A stretch of DNA of 22,007 bases from Candidatus Omnitrophota bacterium (lineage in GTDB: Bacteria > Omnitrophota > Gorgyraeia > Tantalellales > Tantalellaceae), in NCBI GenBank assembly GCA_013204685.1, contig JABMSC010000111.1, positions 1 through 22,007 of the forward strand, in the 5' to 3' direction. Below are positions 6,852 through 16,000 of this stretch, in pieces. The notes beneath the pieces were generated by a model. It was given only the letters and a program-made list of their open reading frames with translations. It was not told the origin of the DNA and made no database searches. The first letter of the stretch is position 1. Each line of letters begins with the position of its first letter. Made by a program: the position numbers and the translations under genes.

Positions 6852-7016
6852 ATGATGATATTGACGATACTGAAAATTATATCCGCTCTGGGGCTTTGTG
6901 CCCTGATCGGATCAACTTACTATTTCGACAAGAACAACAATCCCTTCTGGGGCGGTATATCCTTTCTTTCTCTCATTGTCTATACGATGGGAGCCGCGTA
7001 TTTCTGGCAGCAATAA
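6852..7016 (+). CDS. Small two-helix membrane protein, 54 residues
   Basis: The frame runs from tandem ATG codons (6852, 6855) to TAA at 7014. Two hydrophobic segments (ILTILKIISALGLCALIGSTYYF and FWGGISFLSLIVYTMGAAYFW) flank a short polar loop, DKNNNP. A consensus promoter lies about 50 bp upstream and a GAGG site about 10 bases before the ATG, which supports expression. I do not recognise a family. The N-terminus could also be read as an uncleaved signal anchor. Confidence 0.65.
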   Translation: MMILTILKIISALGLCALIGSTYYFDKNNNPFWGGISFLSLIVYTMGAAYFWQQ

Positions 7017-7165
7017 ACACCCGCAACATACAGGGACGGCGTCCATTTTTATCGCACACCCACTGCCGGTCCCCTCATTTCACGCCAAAAGGTAATGGTT
7101 TAACCATGTTAAAAATAAAAAAGCTTGTTGTTCAATTCTTGCTTTCTCAGCTTTAACAGGCATAC

Positions 7166-7195
7166 TTGTAATGAATATGATGTTTGATCTTTAAT
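7166..7195 (+). promoter_or_regulatory. Weak candidate promoter for the riboswitch transcript
   Basis: TTGTAA (7166-7171) and TTTAAT (7190-7195) with 18-bp spacing. It would start RNA near 7202, just before the c-di-GMP aptamer. The match is moderate. It is listed because the riboswitch needs a promoter in this gap. Confidence 0.35.
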
Positions 7196-7245
7196 ATGAA
7201 TACTATGTGATCGATAAAGGCAAACTACTCGAAAGGGTAGGGCGC

Positions 7246-7300
7246 GTGCCCCGTTAGAGATCGCGGGAAGCGCACTGTTGGAGACTATCTCTAACGGGGC
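7246..7300 (+). repeat. 55-bp palindromic repeat unit A inside the riboswitch
   Basis: The unit contains a perfect 14-bp inverted repeat, GCCCCGTTAGAGAT (7248-7261) and ATCTCTAACGGGGC (7287-7300), around a 25-base loop. It abuts unit B without a gap. By hand alignment 42 of 55 positions agree between A and B. The ends match the palindromes inside the giant gene. Confidence 0.9.
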
Positions 7301-7355
7301 GTGTTCCGCTCGAGATCGCGGGATGCGCCTCGTTAGTGACGATTTATAACGGGGC
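7301..7355 (+). repeat. 55-bp repeat unit B, diverged tandem copy
   Basis: Same length as unit A. It shares GAGATCGCGGGA, TGCGC/AGCGC and the terminal TAACGGGGC (7347-7355), but its left arm has decayed, so its own palindrome is poor. Its right end can instead pair with the left end of unit A (GCCCCGTTA, 7248-7256), which would close the whole 110-bp insertion as one arm. Confidence 0.85.
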
Positions 7356-7427
7356 AAAGTTATGGGCCTAAATCAGCTTTAAAAGCTTGATATGGTCGCC
7401 AAACTGCCGAAGTTACCATATGTCTTG

Positions 7428-7482
7428 AAACCGACAGTTTACCTTTATCGATTGTGAACAGGGGAGGGTAAAATGTCGGTTT
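7428..7482 (+). promoter_or_regulatory. Expression platform: hairpin sequestering the start codon
   Basis: 7428-7443 (AAACCGACAGTTTACC) and 7467-7482 (GGTAAAATGTCGGTTT) are complementary at 15 of 16 positions. The stem encloses the AUG at 7473 and the loop holds the GGGGAGGG Shine-Dalgarno (7461-7468). Bases 7442-7452 are also a perfect 11-base complement of 7210-7220 at the 5' edge of the aptamer. That pairing overlaps the hairpin arm and could compete with it. Control at the level of translation is therefore likely. Confidence 0.65.
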
Positions 7483-9251
7483 CTTTTTATAAGCATAAGA
7501 TCAAATATATTCTGGTATTATTTGTATCGTTAAACCTGGCATTAATGCCCTTCTCTAATACTGCACTATCAAGATCTGAGAGCCCCGAAGTTCCGCACTT
7601 CCAAAGAGGCATGTGTTATACAACCTGGGATCGGGGATCATATGCGTGGAGCGAGTCAGAGAGATCAATTCAAGATCTTAAAGATATGAACGTTGACCAC
7701 GTGCAGATAGTCATCACCCAGTATCAGGACAAGTTCAATTCAACAAAGATAAGACAAACCCAGCAGACACCGAACGATCAGAGCGTAATAAAAGCAATAA
7801 AATACGCCCATAACGCTGGTTTAAAGGTATTGCTAAAACCGCATATTGACCTGATAAATGCGGGAGAAGAAGGATACTGGCGGGGGGATATCGGGTTCTA
7901 CAAAGAAGAAGGTTGGGACAAGTGGTTTGATTCGTATGAAAAATTTATTACGCATTACGCTAAAATTGCGGAAGAAAACGGTGTTGAGCTCTTCTGCGTC
8001 GGGACTGAACTTGCCTTTGCCACGCAAAAAACGGATCGCTGGCGAAAGATCATCTCCTCCTGCAGGAAAATATTTTCAGGTGATCTGGTCTATGCCGCAA
8101 ACTGGGACAACTACCAGAATGTCAAGTTCTGGGATGACCTGGATTATGCCGGTATCGATGCATATTTCCCGCTTTCTTACAAAAGTGACCCGGGAATTGA
8201 TGACCTGTTAAGTGGGTGGCAGAAATGGCTGCGCGACATCAGAAGGTGGCAGTCAGACGTAAATAAACCGGTCATTTTCACGGAGATCGGATATCCAAGC
8301 TCCCTTCACGCCCCGAGTGAACCCTGGGCCGACGGGCGGGGAACGCCACAGCTTGACCTGCAGGCAAGTTTATATACCGCGTTTTTTGAGGCGGTTGGTG
8401 ACAGCCCATGGCTTGCCGGTGTTTACTGGTGGGACTGGAGTCCTTACCTGAACGATGGAGGCCTGAAGAACAACCATTTCACTCCAAGAAATAAGCCTGC
8501 TGCGAAAGTTCTTAAAGAACACTTTGCGATGATCGGCTCAAGGCCGGTCGTTATGGCAAAGGCGCCTCTCGAAGAAAAGTTAACTCTGGAAAAGATACTG
8601 GTTGAAGGGAACATACCGTCAATAAACGAAATTCTGGCTGAAAAAATGGTGCCTTTGGATATCAGAAGCACAATGAATATCGGCAGCCCCGGAATAGCTA
8701 TGTTGTCGCCGCCGCTTTTCGGGGACGTTTTTGGTAAGATCGAAACCGAAATAGACCTTTTGCCGAACATAGAAAAATTGACCATTAAAGACGGCGATGA
8801 ATACAGGGGAGAGATTGTAAAAGGTCTCCCGTACGGACGGGGCATAATGCGCTATAAGCGCGGGGATAAATATGCCGGAGAATTCAAAAATGGCCTGCGC
8901 GACGGTACGGGCATTTACTTCTGGAAGAACGGCAACATCTATATTGGTGAATTTTTGAATGGTGCACAAGAGGGAAGGGGGGTGTTTTTCTGGAAAAACG
9001 GCTCTGTTTATTCGGGAGAATTTCAGAATGATCTTCCCAATGGCATTGGAACAGAAATTCGGGACAACGGATACCGTTATGAGGGGGAATTCAGGGCCGG
9101 CTATCTGAACGGTAAAGGGTTTGTGTTAAAAAGAAATGGCGACAAATATGAAGGTGAGTTCAAGAATGGTGTCGCGCACGGGAAAGGCGTTTTAACGAAA
9201 AAGAACGGAACGGTAATTAAAGGTGAGTGGAGTGATGGTTTTCAAAAATAA
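7473..9251 (+). CDS. Secreted GH113-like glycoside hydrolase with C-terminal MORN repeats
   Basis: 592 residues with an N-terminal signal peptide (hydrophobic core YILVLFVSLNLALMPF). Residues 42-350 look like a (beta/alpha)8 glycosidase of the GH113 type (mannanase-like): RGMCYTTWDRGSY at strand 1, acid/base Glu179 in CVGTELAF, GIDAYFPLS, nucleophile Glu271 in FTEIGYPS and GVYWWDWSP near the end. A linker of about 80 residues leads to six 23-residue MORN repeats starting at 444, 467, 490, 513, 536 and 559 (YxGEFxNGxxxGxGxxxxxNGxx) and a partial seventh at 582. MORN repeats usually bind membranes, lipids or proteins, so they may hold the enzyme at the envelope. The gene lies behind the interrupted c-di-GMP riboswitch. 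Mannan or another polysaccharide is an inferred substrate. Confidence 0.85.
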   Translation: MSVSFYKHKIKYILVLFVSLNLALMPFSNTALSRSESPEVPHFQRGMCYTTWDRGSYAWSESERSIQDLKDMNVDHVQIVITQYQDKFNSTKIRQTQQTPNDQSVIKAIKYAHNAGLKVLLKPHIDLINAGEEGYWRGDIGFYKEEGWDKWFDSYEKFITHYAKIAEENGVELFCVGTELAFATQKTDRWRKIISSCRKIFSGDLVYAANWDNYQNVKFWDDLDYAGIDAYFPLSYKSDPGIDDLLSGWQKWLRDIRRWQSDVNKPVIFTEIGYPSSLHAPSEPWADGRGTPQLDLQASLYTAFFEAVGDSPWLAGVYWWDWSPYLNDGGLKNNHFTPRNKPAAKVLKEHFAMIGSRPVVMAKAPLEEKLTLEKILVEGNIPSINEILAEKMVPLDIRSTMNIGSPGIAMLSPPLFGDVFGKIETEIDLLPNIEKLTIKDGDEYRGEIVKGLPYGRGIMRYKRGDKYAGEFKNGLRDGTGIYFWKNGNIYIGEFLNGAQEGRGVFFWKNGSVYSGEFQNDLPNGIGTEIRDNGYRYEGEFRAGYLNGKGFVLKRNGDKYEGEFKNGVAHGKGVLTKKNGTVIKGEWSDGFQK

Positions 9252-9708
9252 CCGCAAAATGATTGTTTTGGGCATAATTTTAACATTTATGTCACCCCGA
9301 ACCCTGCTCTGTGATCCAGAAGCGGTTTCAGGAGCAAACAAAATAGATGCCGTTACTAAAATAGAGGGGCATGCTCCCGCTGAACTGGACCGGCGTGAAT
9401 CCCGCGCGAAGAGGGTAATAAATAAAATGAATCTTGTGGAGAGGGTAAGAAAGTTTCGATCTCGGGGCTCCTGGAAAACTCTTCAAGCGGCCGCTCCATT
9501 AACAAAAGCAGAAGAGGCCGGCTGGAAAAAGTTTAATTATAACGAGAAAGCCGCTACCCCTCAAGGATGGTATGAAGGAATTGAGTATACATGTAAGGAA
9601 ACTTCCGCTACCGGAAAGGGCCCTTTGTGGGCAAAAGTGGCAACATCCCTTACAAGCAGTAAAACCGAGCGTGGAGAGTCCATGTACGGTTTTAAACTAA
9701 AATTATAG
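9235..9708 (+). CDS. Exported protein of unknown function
   Basis: About 157 residues. I chose ATG 9235, which overlaps the end of the glycosidase gene by 17 bases. GTG 9223 and ATG 9271 are alternatives. A hydrophobic segment (MIVLGIILTFMSPRTLLC) looks like a signal peptide, possibly with a lipobox-like LLC. The rest is basic, with a C-terminal part rich in Trp, Gly, Lys and Thr (WYEGIEYTCKETSATGKGPLW) that I do not recognise. The overlap and the shared terminator place it in the riboswitch-controlled transcript, so it probably acts with the glycosidase. Confidence 0.6.
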   Translation: MVFKNNRKMIVLGIILTFMSPRTLLCDPEAVSGANKIDAVTKIEGHAPAELDRRESRAKRVINKMNLVERVRKFRSRGSWKTLQAAAPLTKAEEAGWKKFNYNEKAATPQGWYEGIEYTCKETSATGKGPLWAKVATSLTSSKTERGESMYGFKLKL

Positions 9709-9763
9709 CAGTTGAGCGCGGGACTCTTTAAATACCCTGCATAGGACAGCGACCATTTTATTG

Positions 9764-9796
9764 AACCGGTGACTTATATAGTCACCGGTTTTTTTA
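9764..9796 (+). terminator. Intrinsic terminator of the glycosidase transcript
   Basis: AACCGGTGACT pairs perfectly with AGTCACCGGTT around the loop TATAT, and a run of T follows. It separates the riboswitch operon from the giant gene. Confidence 0.9.
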
Positions 9797-9954
9797 TAAC
9801 CCTTCTGCTGGTTGCGAGCGAAGCGAAGCGATCCCAATAAGCACACAATACACCCCCTGGGTGAATGGTAAACAGTGGATATGCGCATAACATAACCCTT
9901 TTAAATGAAAAAAGCTACAAGGCACGTTAAGAATAAAATATCTATATCTTTTTA

Positions 9955-9983
9955 TTGACCTAACAGAGCTTTCTCTTTATAAT
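9955..9983 (+). promoter_or_regulatory. Strong sigma70-type promoter of the giant gene
   Basis: TTGACC (9955-9960), 17 bp, then a perfect TATAAT (9978-9983). The expected RNA start is near 9990, leaving a leader of about 37 bases. AGGGAG (10019-10024) precedes the ATG by only two bases, which is shorter than usual. Confidence 0.78.
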
Positions 9984-10026
9984 ATTAACAATGCTAGTAC
10001 ATTTAAGTCCATAATATTAGGGAGTT

Positions 10027-13000
10027 ATGTCGATATCAACTAATAATTTTAAGACATGCCTGAAGAAGGCTACGGCTATAACTGTAGCTGCAGTGTTTCT
10101 TTTTAATATCATCTTCACAGAGGTCGCGGCCGGACTCCAGGTCCAGACCCCATGTGCGCCTATTGCGAATCCTGAGATCCGGATCCCGACACAAATAGAA
10201 GCAACACTATTCGGCATACTCACACAGATCAACGGAAAGATGATCAATGATGATCTCATGAAAGGGTGCAACCTGAACCTTGCCCCGAAAAAGGGTGACG
10301 GAATAGTTGATGAATATGATTTGAACTTCCGGGACAATAAAACAGGTATGCGCAAAGAGGGAGACAGCTGGATAATACCGTTTTCCTTTGTCGATAAAGG
10401 CACACACCGTGAATGCGAAGCCGTGGTCGCCCCGAATAAAAGAATTATCGCGATGAGAGAAGTCGGATCAGCCGGGAATAACGCCGTTGAATTATCCCCG
10501 CTTGGAACAGACCCCCAAGAAGAGACCGGTAAATTTTACGCAAAGAAGAACATTCTCACTGTTCCTTCTGAAGGCAAAGCGGCGGCGGACGAAACTTCCC
10601 CCGACACAGGCCCCGTTACAAATTCCGGAGGAATTTCTAACGGGGCAGGTACCGCCATGAAGCAGGGGACGGGAGAAGTGGATCCCGGCGCCGCCGTGAC
10701 GATGAATACGCGCCGGGAATCTAACACCAGCGGAATTGATCCCTCTGAAGTAAAAAGCGTTCTTATCCTTGATGACAGACCTGAACACATAGAACAGACA
10801 TGTGAAAGCATACGCGATCTGTATCCCCATATCTCGCGCGACAGCATTAAAAAAGCCACGAGTCTGTATGAAGCCGCAGGGATCATCAAGAGAAACCCGC
10901 CTTTTGATCTTGTCATATCAGACGTCGATCTTTCACACACTATCTGGACAAAATTAAGTCAGGTAGAGTTCAACCACGGACTTATCCGGCTCACGTCAGC
11001 CGGAAAAGAATTTGTTATGTGCCTGGCACACCACAGAAAAAAACGCCCCAGGCATATTATCCTCCAGTCCACAATGTTTGAGGAAAGGATCACAGACAGG
11101 ATCATGGCCTTTTTTGTTTTCGGTTCCGAATTTGCTAACGTAAAAAAGAAACTAAGGAAGGCCGGGATTATTATCCAACCGAAAAGCAAACTGATAAAGA
11201 ACCGCGACCTCACCTTAAAGACGCTTCTGACATGGATCATGTTGTTGTCTGCTCTGTACGGCGTGGGCCTTACGGTGATCCCGCTCTACTTCGGGTCGTT
11301 TACGCTTGGTGCTTTTGTCGCCTTTTCTGGTACCACCATAGGGTTGTTCTGCGCGAGAATCCCGCGAGCGCTAAAAATAAACCGGGACAGTGCTTTTACT
11401 CTCGGCGCGGAGGACTCGCCTTCCCCCGACACAGGCACCGCCATGAAGCAGGGGACAGGAGAAAGCAAAAGGTCGCTTGTGACAATTGCCACAAAAAAAC
11501 CAAAGGCAGTAGAGCATTTTACAAAAGAACAGATCGAATATCTGAAGAAACACCTCGGCAAAAAGGAGCTGATCGATTTAGTGAATAAGCTGCTTAAGAT
11601 GGCTTTGCATAAGAAAGATAACGTAGAGGCGGTTCTGCTCTATGTAAAAGCAAGCCGGCTTATGACAGACATAAATCCCGCAGTCGCTCGCGAGCTGAAA
11701 AAAGTTTCAAGGGCGGCGGTGTTACAAGACGAACGCTGGGAAATTGTCATAAACGAAGACGGTTATATACACACAGAAAGAAATATTGCAGAAACAAAAA
11801 TGGCGGCTGAACCGGAAGAGAAAGATAAATTGGATGAGTCAGACCTGGAAGACGCGGTGGATGGTTTTGAAGAAAGATTACGGGCTTTCGCGAACGGGGA
11901 TGATGTTGCCGAAGAAGAAAGGGAAGCAAGCTTGATCTTTGATGCGGCAACGGAAGAAGGGGCTGATCCGGAAAAAAATGGGGCCGAAGATAGGAAGGCA
12001 GACCTGACCCTGGATGAGGTGACGAAAGAAAGAATGATCCAGAAAAAAAATAGAGTAATGGAGGAGAAAAAAACAGGACTACAGGTCGAATGGCAAACCC
12101 TCAGGGGCGCGGCTTCTAATAGCCCCGAAGAATGCGGGAGGATGGATGCCCTGTTTGAGGAATTTAGGGATATATTGGAACGCAGTCCCGATGAGGGGGG
12201 CGTATTTTATGAAGATGGGATAATATACGATAGTGACCCGTCCGACGGCGCGGAGGACTCGCCTTCCCCTGACACAGGCCCCGTTACAAATTCCGGAGGA
12301 ATTTCTAACGGGGCAGGCACCGCCATGAAGCAGGGGACGGGAGAAGGCAGATCCAAAAGCTCCAAAGCAGGATTAAAAAACATCCTCCACGTTGAGCACC
12401 ATAAAAAGTTCGGCAAGCACGCGCGCAGAGCAATCGAAAGAAGATTCCCGGATGTCGCGGTCCTTACCGCGTCAAACCTGCACGAAGCCGCAGATATCCT
12501 GAGGGAAAAAGGGAGCTCCATCGATGCGATCGTTTCAAACTATCATTTCGGCATCCCCTTATATTCCCGTGGCATGAGCGATGAGGAAAAGGATGAATAC
12601 AACGCTGTCGAACTTTTATGTCAAGTGACCAAACTCCGCCTCAAAATGCCCGTGATCATACACAGCGGTGTCGGGTGGTGGAGAACAATAAAATACAGAC
12701 TAAGGATCAAAAAGTTCTTCGGAAAAAGTGTTAATGTAATATTTATAAATAGTGTTCGTGCCGGCAGGATACTGGATGAGCTTGAGCATATTGATGAATG
12801 GCTGGCAAGCGACGAAACCGTCCCCGCCATGAAGCAGGGAACGGGAGAGAGCGACCCCACGACCCCGCCTGCTGCGCAAACGGTGCAAACATACAGCACT
12901 CTGCCTAAAACGGAATTTTTTGAACTGGTCGGAAAGCTGAGAAAATCCATCGACGAAAACACCGAAATGCCGACGCTGCTCAAGTACTTTAATGAAAACG

Positions 13001-16000
13001 ACGATAAAAAGACCGATGCGGCGGTAGCCCTGCTTGACGCCCTGACCTACATCTATCCCGGAGAAGGAAGAAAAACAACGGTAAACATGCTTAATGCTTA
13101 TCTTGAAAAATACAACGATACGGAACCTGAAGAGAGAGTGTTTTTCTTGAGAAGCTTTATCAGTAAGCTGAAAAGGGATATTGCCCGGACAAATCGGTCC
13201 GGGAGGACTTTAGTCACCTCCAGGACAGCTTTTTTGACTACCCTTATTCTTGTAACCGGCGCATTCATAGCCACCGGATTGTCCGGCATGGTACCGCGTT
13301 ATATTATTTTAACGGCAGGATTAGCGTATGCCGTACTTGGCTTAGTGTTTAAATGGGTGAGCGTTTTGCGGCTGAACAACTTCTTGCGCAATATGACCGA
13401 TATCAGGCTAAGCGTTAATGATTGGGATCCCTATCAGGAGACCAGGGTGTATGGCATGTACGCAAGAGGCATAGCGATATACAGGCAATTCCTGATACGG
13501 GACAAAGATCTTGATCCCAAAAGAAAAGAGCTTCTTATTAATTTTAATCTGGCCGAGATCCAGCCGGATGAAACCGAACTGCAGCAAAACCGGCTCCGAA
13601 GCATTGTCAATGAGGATCTTCTGGTAAGACGGATCGCAATAAGTAATGACCCCACCGTTTTCAGACCGGCACTTGAAGCTATAGTAGAGCTTATGGCGAG
13701 GTATCCAAAGATCAAAGTGATTGTGAACAAATGCACCCCGATCCTGCACGCTTCTGAAAAACTGCCGAATTTCGCGAGAGCGCTTGTAGATATGCTATAC
13801 CGCGCGCATCGCGGTAAGATCATGTTTACCAAAATAAATGGCCACGAACGCCTGAACCGAGAGACGTTCTTACGGGCGGCAAAGGAGATCATAACGTTAA
13901 TAGCGACAGGGGAAGACGCGGAGCGTCTGAAAACGTTGGACATAGACCTGAGACAAGAGTTCATTGATAACTTCCTGAAAATACACAAAAGGTTCGAAGA
14001 GGAGATCGAGCTCGCGGAAGAAATGCTTAAAACGATCGGTGCTGATGAAGGAACGATAAGCAAATTAAGAGCTAAAAGAACAGTACATCTCTTTATGCTT
14101 ACAGGCATTGCTTTAAGACGACTGCCCCTTATAGGGCACTTATGGCGTCTATGGCACCTGTTTCTCGACCGTATTCACTTCAACAAATTATTAGAAAACG
14201 CTTCCGGGGACTTTGATCTGAGAGCTTTTCTCGGCTCAATTGAGGAAATAGACGAAGAAAAAGAACAAGAAAAAATATACATAGAAGCCGTTAAACATCT
14301 ATTGTATATACGCGAAGTGCGCGGAGAAGAGGACCTGTTAAAGGAACTCAGGATTTTTCAGGCAAAAGACGAGCATGCGGATGAAAAACTGCTGGGCCTG
14401 GGAAATGCAGCGTTTGGTGTTATTTTCTGGTTCACGACAAGATCATATGAAGACAAGGTCGCCGATCTTTACAACGCTATAGAGAAAGTTCGGCACGAAA
14501 AGCCTGATAAGAAGAAAGAAGAAGGACCTTCATTTCCTTTTGGTCTATGGATAAGGGAACGACTCAGGGGCTTACGGCAGGCCTTTTCGCAGATAAGGCG
14601 CAATAAGCCCCAGCATCCGCAAGGCACGTCTGAAGAAGACGAGGATGCCATGATCAGGGATCTCTTCGGGGACGATATAGAACCGGACGAGCCTACGTCA
14701 ACGAACAACGAACGACGAACAACGAACGACGAAGACGGCCCCGCCATGAAACAGGGAACGGGAGAAAGCGACCCCACGGAGAGAATGATAAAAACGGTGG
14801 AGAAAATGGCCAGAGCATCTATAGACGGCGAGGATGTGGATGTGTTTCGCGGCTCAATGCTTAATGACATTTCAGAGACAAGAACATACAGGGTGAAAGT
14901 GAGCCGTTTGGTGTTAAAGCTCATTGCCGCGAATAACGGGGCATACCTCAAAAATGCGTTTGAAAAAGCGTCCGGGAGAATTTTTAACATAAAAGATCTT
15001 GAAGCAATATACTTTGACGAATTTCAGAGGGGAAGATACGAACACGTTATTCTCGTAGAGTTGATCCTCAAGGGAGGCGGGATCGTGAGATTCGGCATAA
15101 AAGCCCCGCTCCAAGAGGATAAACATATCAGCGATGATTACGCCAATTTACGTTTTCTTCATAACATGAATAGCGAATGGGCGCAGGAGCCGTATGATTT
15201 AGTCCCGGTTCCGATTTATGACGATCCGGAAGACGGATACGCCTATTTATTTACCGAACAATGGCTGGATGGTTTTTGGGAGATAAACCCGTCCACCTTG
15301 AGTGAAGAATCCCCCCCACTTAAAGCGAACTTATACTATAAGGATGTTACAAGCGGCAACCCCGCTCCCAGAGGGCATCATCTATCAGATCCCATATCAG
15401 AAACAATATCAGAGAAAATGATAATGCTTCTCGCGGATATATATTTAACAGCTGATTATCTCATAGATAGAATAAGTCCGGCAGCAGGAGACTTTGTGGC
15501 AAAACTGAACGGAGATGATGTTTCAGTAAAACTTATCACTGCCCGCGACATCAAAAGGGATGTTGAGCCATGGGAATTTGTTCACAGTCTTATGATCCTT
15601 AGATTGCGCCCGCTTACTGTGAGTGATTATGCCTTCAGCGTGAACAAGGTTATGAGAGCGTTAAGGAAGATCGACAACCAAAGACAGTTTGGCTTAGAAG
15701 CGTGGCGTAGAGATTATAAGCAGGCTATTGAGAAGGGAACAGCGGAATTTGACGATGCGGACAGGAAAAACGCAGTCTTGACGGCGCTTTCCCGATCCGG
15801 GGCGGAGGACGAGTTTTTCCCCGACACAGGCCTCTCAATCAAGCAGGGAACGGGAGAAAGCGACCCCACGCCTCCGTTAAAGCTTTCTTCGAAATCTCTA
15901 ACGGGGCAGGTAACGCACGAAGGATCTGAGCCTATAAATTCTACCCAGGCCTGGGCTAAAGATGAACTTATTCCTAGCAGTGAGATGTACCAGACTGAAA

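Larger units (their letters stand above)
7210..7427 (+). promoter_or_regulatory. c-di-GMP-I (GEMM) riboswitch aptamer, split by a 110-bp insertion
   Basis: The 5' part (7216-7245) has the conserved GGCAAAC (7219-7225), then a CTACTC/GGGTAG stem closed by a GAAA tetraloop (7231-7234), then GGGCGC. The 3' part (from 7356) begins AAAG and continues with GGGCCTAAA, a loop stem (ATCAGCTTT/AAAGCTTGAT), TATGG and GCCAAACTGCCGAA. CCTAAA (7367-7372) with TATGG (7391-7395) is the 11-nucleotide-type receptor for a GAAA tetraloop, which is how this aptamer class folds. Removing 7246-7355 gives a continuous, near-consensus GEMM-I aptamer with the junction GGGCGC-AAAG. It sits upstream of the GH113-like/MORN gene, so that gene is predicted to respond, or once to have responded, to c-di-GMP. 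Confidence 0.85.

Noticed and set aside
7030..7050. GGAC/GTCC hairpin followed by T-run after the small membrane protein
   Set aside because: The stem is four base pairs, too weak to support a terminator call.
7246..7355. CRISPR-like array from regularly repeated palindromic units
   Set aside because: There are only two units and they abut directly without spacers. They are a tandem duplication of a palindromic element inside a riboswitch.
9797..9950. GCGAGCGAAGCGAAGCGATCC motif between the terminator and the giant gene promoter
   Set aside because: It is a short low-complexity GCGAA repeat, seen once in the window. I see no structure or gene to attach to it.
12207..12521. Minus-strand reading frames with a recurring LSPVPCFM peptide (also near 10500-10940, 12621-12983, 14469-14990, 15714-16142, 17534-18145, 20714-21004, 21755-22006)
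   Set aside because: They are the reverse-strand reading of the repeated MKQGTGE linker DNA within the giant gene. They lack ribosome binding sites and recognisable domains.
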